The notes: generated from the sequence alone by a model not told the origin. Positions 51,594-60,553 are shown, numbered from the stretch's first letter. The stretch is 64,000 nucleotides of DNA from Syntrophorhabdaceae bacterium (GCA_028698615.1 JAQVWF010000001.1:162897-226896); one strand, 5' to 3'. Made by a program: numbers and translations.

Positions 51594-52220
51594 TTAAGGG
51601 GCGATGCCGTGACAATAATGTGACAGGTCCTTCAGGAATTGTTCGCGGCTTGCGAAGCGGATGGCTTTCATGCCTGACAGGCGGGCCCTTTCGCAGTGGT
51701 CTTCGCTGTCGTCGATGAAGAGCATGCGCTCCGGCGCTGCCTGAAGACGGGAGATGGTGTCGGTGAAGTGCGTGGGATCCATCTTGCATTTACCGAGATG
51801 GTAGCTGTTGAAGACGATGTCGAAGTGTTTGAAGAAAGCGTGGATTTCGTTGAGTTCGTCAAGCCAGTTGGTCTGGTCGCTGAGGATGACGGCGGGGATT
51901 CCCGATGCTTTGAGTCTTTTTGCGATGTCGAGCATCCAGGGCCTCGGGGTGAACCGGGAGAGGATCTCGTTTCGGAATTCATAGTCGCTGCCCGTTATCC
52001 CCGTTCTGTCCCGTATTGCCTGCCAGTAAGTGTGTTCATCGGCCTGGCCCGTGATGTATCCTGTGGTGTGTATGAGTTCGCGGGCCAGGCCGATGAAATC
52101 CATTTCGTTGAGTCCGTTCCTTGCCGCGATGGCGCCAAGCCCCTTTGCAAATCCTTCGTCGGCCAGAACACCCCCGAAATCAAAAAGCACTACATCCAGG
52201 TCACATGTGCCAGAGGTCAT
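51594..52220 (-). CDS. HAD-superfamily hydrolase
   Basis: The 208-residue protein has HAD motif I DFGGVL near residue 14, where the second Asp is replaced by Gly as in several epoxide-hydrolase/GPP-like members. It also has motif II ILSDQT, motif III Lys in GKCKMDPTHF, and motif IV FIDDSEDHC. It probably removes phosphate from a small metabolite, but the substrate is unknown, and loss of the acid/base Asp could alter activity. It is a single gene with no close partner. Confidence 0.82.
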   Translation of the reverse strand: MTSGTCDLDVVLFDFGGVLADEGFAKGLGAIAARNGLNEMDFIGLARELIHTTGYITGQADEHTYWQAIRDRTGITGSDYEFRNEILSRFTPRPWMLDIAKRLKASGIPAVILSDQTNWLDELNEIHAFFKHFDIVFNSYHLGKCKMDPTHFTDTISRLQAAPERMLFIDDSEDHCERARLSGMKAIRFASREQFLKDLSHYCHGIAP

Positions 52221-52336
52221 AGTTTCCCATCCTCTCCGGTTGATAGACGATCTCCTTTACCGGTATCCCTTAATCCCTGCGGAAACCTTCCATTCGACCG
52301 CATCCCCTTCCCGGCAGCCGCGGCACGCTGCCTTCC

Positions 52337-52846
52337 TTATTTCTTTGCCGATACCTGAAGCTGAATTCCCGTCTTTCCCTTTTCGGCCTCGCTTACAACG
52401 ACGGTTGCGTTCCTATTGCCCTTCGCGTAGGCCATGGTTACCGTATTTTCCACGGCGAGGGAGGTCGTCTCTTTCCACCCTTGCGCCTTCATCTTTTGCT
52501 TGTAGGAGCTGGCAATCTTTCCAACGCCTTCCTCACTGATGAGGGTAACGTGTAATATATCGCCCGCCGTCATTGTATTGATCACCTTTGTATTTGGATA
52601 GATGGGGATGTCCGTCGGAAAGCCTGCGGGAACCTCTGTCGCCGCACCCGCCGTTATCGTCGCCTTCCCTTCCTTATCCGTTATCTGTATCTTTCCCCGG
52701 GCAGAATCGACCGTGACCTTGCCGCCGGTACCCTGTTCGATAAGTTTTTCCATTGCCTTTTCTTCAGGACTTTTTCCGCACCCGGGCAGAACGACAACTA
52801 TCATCAGGATCGCAGCCAAAAAAAGAACACCATTTCTGCACGACAT
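52337..52846 (-). CDS. Small lipoprotein of unknown function
   Basis: The 169-residue protein has a lipoprotein signal (LMIVVVLPGC, lipid Cys near residue 23). A region after it (PAGFPTDIPIYPNTKVINTM) is found in many small deltaproteobacterial lipoproteins, then a compact beta-rich C-terminus. The ATG at 52846 has AGGAGG 6 bases upstream; longer starts at 52861 or 52903 are less likely. No role is known. Confidence 0.78.
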   Translation of the reverse strand: MSCRNGVLFLAAILMIVVVLPGCGKSPEEKAMEKLIEQGTGGKVTVDSARGKIQITDKEGKATITAGAATEVPAGFPTDIPIYPNTKVINTMTAGDILHVTLISEEGVGKIASSYKQKMKAQGWKETTSLAVENTVTMAYAKGNRNATVVVSEAEKGKTGIQLQVSAKK

Positions 52847-52918
52847 ATTCTTCCTCCTCATTGTTTGTTTCCTCTTTTTATCTGAATTGTAAAGGTTGTG
52901 CAATAAAAAAAGAGTCGA

Positions 52919-53764
52919 TCAGCCAAGCTCAAAGCTTGTGATCCCGAATACCTTCTCCATCGGGACGGCAGGTATTTCCCTGTTGTACATTCTGCCTGTT
53001 TCAAATACGGGCGCCAGGTTCCCATACTGTACGAGCGCAAGGCCGGCAGGATTTGTTGCGGGAACATCCAGAAAAACAGGTGTTCGCGGCGATACCGTTC
53101 CTGCCAGGGCATCAAACAATCTCCGGGCGATGTCGAAGGAATCAGCAAAAAGGGGGCCCATTTTAAATCCTGTCTTGCAGGGGCGGATCACACCGTAGCC
53201 TTTCAGTTCTGTGTCCTTGAGGAAACCGAGGGATGTGCCGCCGGGCTGCGTGATCCATTGTTCGAGAAAGCGTGCCCGCCGCGCCGGAAAAATGGAGGCG
53301 TCATAGGAAACGAGTGCTTCAAAGGCGAGGGTTGTCAGCTCAACGATGCCAGCAGAGCTTGACCCCCCGCCTTTGCCTTCATATCGGGTGTTCCTGTGGG
53401 CAAGTGTAAAACCGAACTTTTCATAATTCCCTATCTTCTTTACCACTCCGTCGATACCAATGTTGCGGGTGCCGAGATGGCTCATCGCATGTCTCCCAAG
53501 CTCGACGCCATACCATTTTCCGCGCTGTTCTTTTCTGATGATATAGAAACCTATGAACCCGAAGGAGTCCCCATAGGATACCGCTGAAATGCAGCCTATC
53601 GGTTCACCGTTCAGTTCTCCCGTGAAAAAACCATGGGGATCCGCGTGGTGGAAGCAAACCGCATCATTCAAGCCGGGGTTCCAGCCTTCCTCGGCTGCCC
53701 ACTTCACGGCAAGCTCAACATCCTTCCTCTCCATCCGTCTTATAATGAATCCACTCTCAACCAT
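52919..53764 (-). CDS. GNAT-family N-acetyltransferase with C-terminal Acetyltransf_18-like domain
   Basis: The 281-residue protein has an N-terminal GNAT domain (about 5-130: IIRRMERKDVELAVKWA, GCISAVSYGDSFGFIGFYIIRKEQRGKWYG) and a C-terminal domain (about 150-280) like the second half of bi-domain acetyltransferases (LKGYGVIRPCKTGFKMGPLFAD). It would transfer acetyl from acetyl-CoA to an unknown amine. It is a single gene. Confidence 0.82.
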   Translation of the reverse strand: MVESGFIIRRMERKDVELAVKWAAEEGWNPGLNDAVCFHHADPHGFFTGELNGEPIGCISAVSYGDSFGFIGFYIIRKEQRGKWYGVELGRHAMSHLGTRNIGIDGVVKKIGNYEKFGFTLAHRNTRYEGKGGGSSSAGIVELTTLAFEALVSYDASIFPARRARFLEQWITQPGGTSLGFLKDTELKGYGVIRPCKTGFKMGPLFADSFDIARRLFDALAGTVSPRTPVFLDVPATNPAGLALVQYGNLAPVFETGRMYNREIPAVPMEKVFGITSFELG

Positions 53765-53827
53765 TCGTGTCTTTCCCGTCGATAATGGTTTTTCGTCGCC
53801 GGGCTCTGAAGCCTTGCGGCCCCGCCC

Positions 53828-54796
53828 CTAGATCGCTTCGATCGTTGAAGGCGGCTTTGCGGCGATATTGTAAGTTACGCTTACTACGCCGGGCACTTCC
53901 CGGCATATCCTGGAGGCTATCCTTGTCAGCTTCGAGAAGGGCAGGTTTGTCGGAGTCGCCTTGCGGGCATCCACGGAATCCCAGCAGCGCACCTCTATCT
54001 GGCGGCCGAAGTCCCTCTTGCCGTCGCGCATCCCCGTCATCCTGTCCTCGTGAAGGATGGCCAGGTACTGAAAGGCCTTCACTTTTGCGAGCTCTTCCTC
54101 AACGACGACCGTCGCGAGTCTCACGATCTCCACCTTTTCGGGTGTTATCTCGCCGACGACGCGGGCGGCCAGAGCGGGACCCGGGAAGGGTATGCGTTTG
54201 TACATGAAAGCGGGCAGGCCGAGCACTGCTCCAACCTTGCGGACGCCGTCCTTGCGGAGTTGAACAAGAGGTTCGAGGATATGATAGCCGAAGGCCTTCT
54301 TCGGATCTATGCCGAGCTGTTCGAAAACGTTATGCTGCCTCTTGATGCCTGCCACCGTCTCGTCGATATCGGTGAGGATCGTCCCCTGGAGAAGGTACTT
54401 TGCCTTGCTTTTCGTGACGAGCCTGCCAAAAACATCCTTGTAAAATGTTTGGGTGATGGCCTCGCGTTTCTGCTCCGGGTCGGTTATTCCCTTGAGCGCC
54501 TTGAAGAACTTCGCTTTGGCATCGAGGATCTCGATGTTGACGCCAAGACCCTTGAAGATTGACGCTATGCGCTCGGGTTCGTCCTTGCGCATGAGGCCCG
54601 TGTCGATGAAATAGGTCTTCAGCCTGTCACCCAACGCCTTGTGGCCCAGCATGGTGACCACCGAGGAATCGACCCCGCCCGACAGGGCGTTGATCGCCAC
54701 CCCCTTGCCGACGGCGGCGCGTATTTCCTCCACCTTCTCGTCGACAAACTTCTTCACGTTCATCCCCTTTGCCTTGATCTCCCTGGAACCTGCCAT
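53828..54796 (-). CDS. guaA: GMP synthase ATP-pyrophosphatase subunit without glutaminase domain
   Basis: The 322-residue protein matches the C-terminal two thirds of GuaA: P-loop ALSGGVDSSVV (39-45 core), HNVFEQLG, and the dimerisation domain ending KPPSTIEAI. It turns XMP into GMP. The N-terminal class I glutaminase domain of ordinary bacterial GuaA is absent, as in archaeal two-subunit enzymes, and no separate glutaminase gene is in the window. It would need free ammonia or a partner. The ATG has AGGAGG 4 bases upstream, so the short form is the true one. Confidence 0.87.
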   Translation of the reverse strand: MAGSREIKAKGMNVKKFVDEKVEEIRAAVGKGVAINALSGGVDSSVVTMLGHKALGDRLKTYFIDTGLMRKDEPERIASIFKGLGVNIEILDAKAKFFKALKGITDPEQKREAITQTFYKDVFGRLVTKSKAKYLLQGTILTDIDETVAGIKRQHNVFEQLGIDPKKAFGYHILEPLVQLRKDGVRKVGAVLGLPAFMYKRIPFPGPALAARVVGEITPEKVEIVRLATVVVEEELAKVKAFQYLAILHEDRMTGMRDGKRDFGRQIEVRCWDSVDARKATPTNLPFSKLTRIASRICREVPGVVSVTYNIAAKPPSTIEAI

Positions 54797-54835
54797 ACCG
54801 CCTCCTTTTAGGTTTTATTGAAACGGGTGATCGAT

Positions 54836-54883
54836 TATGGGTAACAGGGAAACCGTCCATCTTTCCCATTTCCCATTACCTGC
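54836..54883. repeat. Intergenic repeat, GGGTAA/TTACC type
   Basis: ATGGGTAACAGGG is mirrored by TTTCCCATTACC about 25 bases later. Related words occur at 47932 and 51540. The remaining bases up to 55050 show no gene. Confidence 0.35.
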
Positions 54884-55050
54884 CTTATCTTCTATATTTC
54901 CCCACTTCCGCGAGGGCCGCAGGGCTCTCATACCCGCTTCAATTGATTCCAGCGGGCAGCCCTCCCGTCGCGGCAATCGCCGATACAACGCAGACGAGGC
55001 TGTTGGACCTTACCTTTCCGTCATCCGTCATTGGGCTCTGCCTGCTTTTC

Positions 55051-56019
55051 TCACGATCGTTTCTCCCTTCCCAGGTTGATGGCACCAAAATTGGCGGCCC
55101 CCCACAGGCCGCTGTCCTCGCTCAGCATGAGGGATACGGGGATCTTTTCGAGCATCGCGCCATAGTGGACCGAATGAGTGAATTCCTCCCTGAAATGGTT
55201 GTTCACGACGAGGAAGGGGTTTTTCATTGCGACGCCGCCTGCGATAAAGAGACCACCCAGGGTGAGGACGGTGAGCGCATAGTTGCGGCAGGCACGGGCG
55301 TAGAAGCGGGCGAAAAGGACGGTCGTCTCCGCCTCCGGGGTAATCTCGGTGACGATCTTTTCCGGCGGGAGCTCGCGACCCGTCAGGAAGGCATGAAGAT
55401 GGGTGAGGCCCGGTCCGCTCACGACGATATCACCATAGGGATACTCGGCCTGTGTCCTGTCGAGGAGAAAATCCCGGTAGGCCGTTTCGGCGTTTCCATA
55501 GAAGGGGAAAGCGGCGTGCCCGGCCTCTGAAGGCAAGGGCAGGAGAGTGTCCCCTTGCGTCGATGCGAGAGCACAGTGCCCGAGACCCGTACCTGCGCCT
55601 ATCACACCTATGCTGGCGCCTGGCTGCGCCTCGCCGGCCTGCACGATCTCCTTCGTGAGCCGGTCCCCCAGGGGGCAGGCAAAGGCCTGCGCAACGAAAT
55701 CATTGATGAGGAGTATCTTCGTGCCGACGGTGCGTTCCCGAAGGCCGGATACATCCACTGCCCAGGGGACGTTCGCCAGCTTCGCATAGGTCTCTTCCTT
55801 AACTGCCCCGGGCACGGCGAGGACCACGGCATCCCACCGTGCGCCCGCCGGTATCGGACCTTCTCTGTGTGCCTTCTCGATGAGATCGTCAAGGGACGAC
55901 GCGCTGGCTGTCTTCAGTCTCAGCCCGCCGATGTATGACAGGGTTTCTTTGTCATCGATGGCAAAGTGCGCGAAACGGCTGTTCGTTCCCCCTATGTCCA
56001 CGGCCATAATATTCTTCAT
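55051..56019 (-). CDS. glk: Glucokinase (ROK-unrelated Glk type)
   Basis: The 322-residue protein has the actin-like ATP-binding motifs of bacterial glucokinase: AVDIGGTNSRFA at the N-terminus, INDFVAQAFACP with the catalytic Asp, IGAGTGLGH, SEAGHAAFPF and LFIAGGVAMKN. It phosphorylates glucose at entry to glycolysis. The ATG at 56019 with AGGTGG upstream is preferred to 56034. It is followed upstream by the radical SAM gene on the same strand, 40 bases away. Confidence 0.88.
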   Translation of the reverse strand: MKNIMAVDIGGTNSRFAHFAIDDKETLSYIGGLRLKTASASSLDDLIEKAHREGPIPAGARWDAVVLAVPGAVKEETYAKLANVPWAVDVSGLRERTVGTKILLINDFVAQAFACPLGDRLTKEIVQAGEAQPGASIGVIGAGTGLGHCALASTQGDTLLPLPSEAGHAAFPFYGNAETAYRDFLLDRTQAEYPYGDIVVSGPGLTHLHAFLTGRELPPEKIVTEITPEAETTVLFARFYARACRNYALTVLTLGGLFIAGGVAMKNPFLVVNNHFREEFTHSVHYGAMLEKIPVSLMLSEDSGLWGAANFGAINLGREKRS

Positions 56020-56058
56020 GGTTCCACCTCCCATCTCCGCGCTGTGCGTCTTGCGGCC

Positions 56059-58074
56059 TCAAGCGGCCTTTCGTGCAACGCACAGAACGAATTCATGCAC
56101 GACATCGTAGACCCCCTGCCCCGAGCCGCCGCCGGACAGGACTTTTTTGAATCTGGCCTCCATATCCTGTCTCCTGACAGGGTCGAGGGCATCGTAGAAG
56201 GCTGTTCCTGCGCCGGACCCGATGAGATGCTCCAGGACGCCCTCCGGCGAGGCGCACCGGAACACGATCCGGCTCTCGGAGATCTCTTCGGGAAGGAGGC
56301 CCGTTCTTTCAAGAAGCCGCTCCACCTGGGACCTGCCCTCGGGAAAGTCGAAATGGATACGTTTCTTGAGCACCGAAGGGTCCTCGGCAACAAGTTCACG
56401 AAATATTCCCAGCTCCCGGGCGGGCGAATTCTGCCGGTGAACGATAAAGGCGAGACGGCCGCCTTCATCAAGGGATGCCGCAGTGGTCTCAAAGAAAGGC
56501 TGAAGGGGGATATATCCCAGGACCCAGCTTGTAAAGACAAGGTCGAAGGGGCCACGCCGCCGCAATGCCCTCAGGGCGTCTCCCTGAAAGAACCGGACGT
56601 TGCCGTGGCCTGCAGCGCGGATGCGCTTCCGGGCAACACCTATCATCTCCCGCGATATGTCAGCGGCCGTTATCCCGCAGGAGGGGCCAAAACCCTCCGC
56701 CAGAAGCGCTGTAGCATAACCGCTGCCGCATCCTGCCTCGAATATCCTCATGGCCCCCCCGGGCGTCAGTTTTTCCACGAGCTTCCGAACGGGTTTGCCT
56801 GCCTCGCTGAGCCAGTGCCGATCGTAATCGCAGCAGATCCTGTCGTAGGCGTGGCGCAGTTCGGCGCTGCCGACACTTGCCGTTGCGCCTCTTTTAACGG
56901 TAAAAAAGCGAGGAAGCCTGTGTCTGCGAGGAAGGTGCTCCCCACAAACCTTTTCGGATATCTCTGGCGGAGCCGGTATGGGTCCCTCGGGGATGTGTCC
57001 TGCCAGGATATGGCCCACGCAGGATGCCCGGGGTTTCGCGAAATGTCTCCCCATCCGTTCGAGGATAGCCGTCAGGGGCTCCCTTACCGCATTGCCGAAG
57101 CTTAGGGGGATGAGATTGCAGGGGCAGACCTCGCCGCTGCCATCGATATAAAGATAGGTGAGCCCCGCTCCGCAGCCGAAGGCATTTTGAGATTCGAGAT
57201 AGAGAAAAGTGGAGAGTATGGGCAGGTCTTCTCTCGCCGCCACCTCGTGCTGATAGTCGAGAATGAGCTTTCGCCCGGCAGGGTCGAGAACCACGTCGCC
57301 TCTGCCCGAGAGCCTCCCCGTGGGGCACGGCTCAAGAAGGTGGACCTCGCGGGCACGTGATCTGCCGGCGAACTCGATGAATCTCATGAAGTTGTCCGGC
57401 TTCAGGATCTCCCGGCTGGCCACCGTGACGACGTAAGGGTAAAGGCCGCTCTCGGACGCCGTGTGCAAGGCTCTCAGGGCGGTCCGGAATGCCCCCCGTC
57501 TCCCGCGTTTCCTATCATGTTCTTCTGAGTTCATTGAATCGAGGCTGACGCCAATGGCAAAGAGGCCCTTTTCTTTCAGCCTTCTGGCACGATCTTCCGT
57601 CAGGCCCGAGCCGGTGGTGTTGAGCATGAGGCAGGACCTGCTGTCGAAAAAGCCCACTATGTCTTCGAGGTCCCTCCGCAGGAGCGGTTCACCTCCGGAG
57701 AGGGTGACCATAACGCTGCCGAGCCCGGAAAGCTGACGCGCGATCTTTTCCACGTTGCGAAGGCTGAGGTCGCGCTGTTTCCGCCCGGCATTGTAGCAAT
57801 GCCAGCACCGGTACCGGCAGCGGTTGGTGACTCCCAATGTGACGGAATAGAGCCTGCGGTTGCCCCGTTCTCCGAGGGCGCCGAAATGCTCCGCGAGATT
57901 ATCGAATGCGCCGCCGGGAAAGGGAGGAAAATGGGCGTTGACGACGAAACGGCCGTCGAAACTGACAGCCTTCTCACGGGAGAGGTATTCCCTGAAAAAG
58001 GCTCCCACGGATGGATGCAAACCGGCAAAAGGCTCCCGTGCGGCAAGCTGACGAAAGAATTCGTCTCCCCTCAT
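56059..58074 (-). CDS. Radical SAM enzyme fused to a class I methyltransferase domain
   Basis: The 671-residue protein has an N-terminal radical SAM domain (about 75-290) with Cys86-x3-Cys90-x2-Cys93 and the SAM-binding TLSGGEPLL. A SPASM-like cysteine region follows (CGAGLTYLY, EVCPCNL), typical of peptide-modifying enzymes. From about residue 415 a second domain has the class I methyltransferase motif IFEAGCGSGYATAL. Both halves would use SAM, one as radical source and one as methyl donor. The substrate is unknown; no small precursor peptide gene was recognised nearby. Confidence 0.85.
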   Translation of the reverse strand: MRGDEFFRQLAAREPFAGLHPSVGAFFREYLSREKAVSFDGRFVVNAHFPPFPGGAFDNLAEHFGALGERGNRRLYSVTLGVTNRCRYRCWHCYNAGRKQRDLSLRNVEKIARQLSGLGSVMVTLSGGEPLLRRDLEDIVGFFDSRSCLMLNTTGSGLTEDRARRLKEKGLFAIGVSLDSMNSEEHDRKRGRRGAFRTALRALHTASESGLYPYVVTVASREILKPDNFMRFIEFAGRSRAREVHLLEPCPTGRLSGRGDVVLDPAGRKLILDYQHEVAAREDLPILSTFLYLESQNAFGCGAGLTYLYIDGSGEVCPCNLIPLSFGNAVREPLTAILERMGRHFAKPRASCVGHILAGHIPEGPIPAPPEISEKVCGEHLPRRHRLPRFFTVKRGATASVGSAELRHAYDRICCDYDRHWLSEAGKPVRKLVEKLTPGGAMRIFEAGCGSGYATALLAEGFGPSCGITAADISREMIGVARKRIRAAGHGNVRFFQGDALRALRRRGPFDLVFTSWVLGYIPLQPFFETTAASLDEGGRLAFIVHRQNSPARELGIFRELVAEDPSVLKKRIHFDFPEGRSQVERLLERTGLLPEEISESRIVFRCASPEGVLEHLIGSGAGTAFYDALDPVRRQDMEARFKKVLSGGGSGQGVYDVVHEFVLCVARKAA

Positions 58075-58095
58075 ATCACCTCGTCATTCGTCACG

Positions 58096-59505
58096 TCACT
58101 GCGTACAGCAGGGGCCGCCTTCCCCGGTCCAGCAGTGAAGGCATAGCTTCTCCCGGGGCAGGCCGATGGCCTCTATCATATCACCGATCTTTTGAAACTT
58201 TAGGGTGGTAACGTTGATCTCCCTGGCGATCCACTCGACCATTTTGCGGTACTTTTCCGAGGTGTCATCGAGATATTCCGCAATATCCTCCGTAGGTGCT
58301 CCCTCGATATCATTGATGGCCCGGCGGGCGACGAGTTCGTCGATGGACCTCGTGGAAAGGGCGAACTTGCAGTGGAACATGAGAGGCGGACAGGCCGGGC
58401 GGACATGTATCTCCTTTGCGCCCGAGTCCCAGAGTTTTACGACGGTGAAATTTTTGAGTTGTGTGCCCCGCACGATGGAATCCTCGCACAGGACGATGCG
58501 GTTGCCGGCGATGACGTCCCGAACGGGTATGAGCTTCATGGTGGCCACGAGATCCCGTATCTCCTGAGAGGGTGGGGTATAGCTCCTGCCGTATCCGGGC
58601 GTGTATTTGACAAGAGGCCTGCGATAGGGGAGGCCCGACTCCATGGAGTAGCCGATGGCATGGCCGACCCCCGAATCGGGAACACCAGCGACGAGATCGG
58701 CCTCCACCTTATCATTCTTGGCGAGAAACCTCCCCGACCGTTCGCGGACCACCTCCACATTTATCCCTTCGTAACTGGAGGCGGGATATCCCGTGTATAT
58801 CCAGAGAAAGGCACATATCTGGTTGTGGTTCCCGCCGGGTTGCCGCACCTGAAGGCCTGAAGGCCCGATGCTGACGATCTCGCCCGGTTCGAGGTATTTG
58901 GTGACATGGAACCCGAGATTCAGAAAGGAGCAGTCCTCGGTAGCCACGGCCCAGTCTCCGTCCTTCTCGCCGACGACGAGTGGAGTCCGTCCCAGACGGT
59001 CCCTGGCCGCATAGATGCCGTCCTCCCTGAGAAGCAGAATAGACGCGGATCCTTCGATACGGTCGTAGACGCCCCGAATACCGTCAATCAGCGTATCCCC
59101 CTGGGTGATCAACTTGGCAATAAGTTCGACGGAGTTAATGCCGCCGCCGGACATTTCGCTGAATGTCTCACCGGCGTCAAGAAGCTCCTTGGCGAGTTCG
59201 TTGGTATTCTCCACAATGCCCGTGGAAACGATGGCAAAGGTGCCGAATTTGGAGCCTATGATGAGCGGCTGAGCGTCGCGGTCGCTAATGACGCCGATAC
59301 CCGAGTTACCTTCCATTTCCTTGTATTCTTCAAAAAACTTTGATTTGAACTGCGACTTGCGGATGTCGTGTATGCTGCGGTGGAACTGGTCTCCCAGTAC
59401 GGCCATTCCTCCATATTCCGTGCCCATATGCGAATGATAATCGGTACCATAGAGCAGGTTGCTCGCGCAGTTCTTCTTCGATGTTATGCCGAAAACTCCG
59501 CTCAT
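58096..59505 (-). CDS. purF: PurF-like amidophosphoribosyltransferase with Ser in place of the nucleophilic Cys
   Basis: The 469-residue protein has the two PurF halves: an N-terminal class II glutaminase fold and a C-terminal PRTase with the PRPP motif VLCEDSIVRGTQ. PurF makes phosphoribosylamine, the first step of purine synthesis. The true start is at 59505 (GGAGG site 7 bases upstream), which gives MSGVFGI; ordinary PurF begins MCGIFG, the Cys being the glutaminase nucleophile after Met removal. The codon here is AGC, Ser. Ammonia-dependent function or a Ser nucleophile are both possible. The C-terminus adds a Cys-rich tail (CLHCWTG, CC). Confidence 0.85.
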   Translation of the reverse strand: MSGVFGITSKKNCASNLLYGTDYHSHMGTEYGGMAVLGDQFHRSIHDIRKSQFKSKFFEEYKEMEGNSGIGVISDRDAQPLIIGSKFGTFAIVSTGIVENTNELAKELLDAGETFSEMSGGGINSVELIAKLITQGDTLIDGIRGVYDRIEGSASILLLREDGIYAARDRLGRTPLVVGEKDGDWAVATEDCSFLNLGFHVTKYLEPGEIVSIGPSGLQVRQPGGNHNQICAFLWIYTGYPASSYEGINVEVVRERSGRFLAKNDKVEADLVAGVPDSGVGHAIGYSMESGLPYRRPLVKYTPGYGRSYTPPSQEIRDLVATMKLIPVRDVIAGNRIVLCEDSIVRGTQLKNFTVVKLWDSGAKEIHVRPACPPLMFHCKFALSTRSIDELVARRAINDIEGAPTEDIAEYLDDTSEKYRKMVEWIAREINVTTLKFQKIGDMIEAIGLPREKLCLHCWTGEGGPCCTQ

Positions 59506-59852
59506 ACTGCGCCCTCCTTGATTGTCCAGTTGCGCTCTGATGTCGTGAAAGCTTTTTTGCTGGCAAGGATATGATATATACATTCCCCGGAAAATTCCAC
59601 AGGAATGAACAGCCCCCTGCGGCCACCCGGCAGGAGCCTTGCACCCCTGCGGAAACATGAGGCATCCGCTCCTGACGCCCTGCGTCTTGTGCCTGCCGGT
59701 TCCGGCCATGTCTGTGCGATCTTACCGGATTAAGTTTCTCCCCGCAGATACCGAATACAGTTGCAGGACGATGTTGAGAAAGACGAAGCCGGAAACGCAG
59801 GAACATCAGGAATGGGGTTGCCAAATACGAACGAGGAGATTATATTAGAGCC
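59506..59852. other. Gene-free interval upstream of purF
   Basis: The 347 bases between purF and the small plus-strand gene are GC-rich around 59600-59740, with several short complementary words (for example GCCGG/CCGGC and GCAGGG/CCCTGC on the minus strand) that could form a structured purF leader. I matched no riboswitch consensus. Two minus-strand in-frame ATGs upstream of 59505 encode unlikely sequence. Confidence 0.4.
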
Positions 59853-60095
59853 ATGACAACGGAAGAGGAAAAAATGGTCACCAGATACGCCGATCAGGCA
59901 TTCAGGGGAACGACTATCCGCCAGGAATATCCTGCATGTGAATGCGGCAAGATCTTCAGCGAAAAAAACCTTCGCGAGGCCCCGGGCGTGTTCTTCAAGA
60001 GCGTTGATGTCTTCGGCAAGACCTTTACGCTTATCGAACCCGTGTGCCCCATATGCAAACGCAAGATCCCGGCAAGCTTCAATATCCTTAACTAG
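59853..60095 (+). CDS. Small zinc-ribbon-like protein
   Basis: The 80-residue protein has Cys pairs CEC (about 29-31) and CPIC (about 65-68) separated by a beta-rich stretch, as in a treble-clef or zinc-ribbon fold. A GAGGAG site lies about 14 bases upstream, rather far. No family is recognised. It is divergent from purF. Confidence 0.68.
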   Translation: MTTEEEKMVTRYADQAFRGTTIRQEYPACECGKIFSEKNLREAPGVFFKSVDVFGKTFTLIEPVCPICKRKIPASFNILN

Positions 60096-60207
60096 CCCCC
60101 GCCCGGAACCACGTCTGTGACGAGAGGCTCTTTGTCCACAGCCAAGCAAGATCGATGTAAACATTTCCTTGCCATGAAGGGTTCCCCGGGAACTTTCAAC
60201 CCTTTGG

Positions 60208-60459
60208 TCAATCTTCATCCTTGAGGAATAATCGATGGTATTCGGGTTCGGTGAGGTGTTTTTTAAGCATCTTTCCTATGACCTCAAATACCTCTGCCAG
60301 ATCGTCATCAGACATCCGTTTCAGGACTGTTTCCATGAGATCGTCATCGGAGAATTTCTGCAGGAACACCCGCACCGTATCCTCATCGGTTTGCCTGTCC
60401 ATGCCGTAACCGAGAAATCCGTCAAAGGTCTCTACGAACAGATGGGAGTGGTTTGCCAT
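60208..60459 (-). CDS. Conserved small cytoplasmic protein of unknown function
   Basis: The 83-residue acidic protein (start MANHSHLFVETFDGFLGYGMDR split at the start codon 60459) belongs to a small conserved deltaproteobacterial family that I recall from Geobacter-like genomes, with no known role. The C-terminal half is helical (DDLAEVFEVIGKMLKKHL). A longer frame to 60768 lies over the ABC transporter gene and is rejected. Confidence 0.7.
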   Translation of the reverse strand: MANHSHLFVETFDGFLGYGMDRQTDEDTVRVFLQKFSDDDLMETVLKRMSDDDLAEVFEVIGKMLKKHLTEPEYHRLFLKDED

Positions 60460-60553
60460 GATCGCACCCGCTTTCCTGTATTTTGCCCGACCATCGGGCG
60501 CTCTGGAAGGTAGTTTAATCCAGAATCGTTCGGCAATCAAATATGTGTTATCG

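Noticed and set aside
57799..58146. Plus-strand frames over the radical SAM gene as a possible precursor peptide
   Set aside because: They are antisense shadows with no leader/core pattern and no ribosome-binding site.
59560..59760. TPP or cobalamin riboswitch before purF
   Set aside because: Neither the TPP core words nor a B12 box could be found; only generic GC-rich pairing is present.
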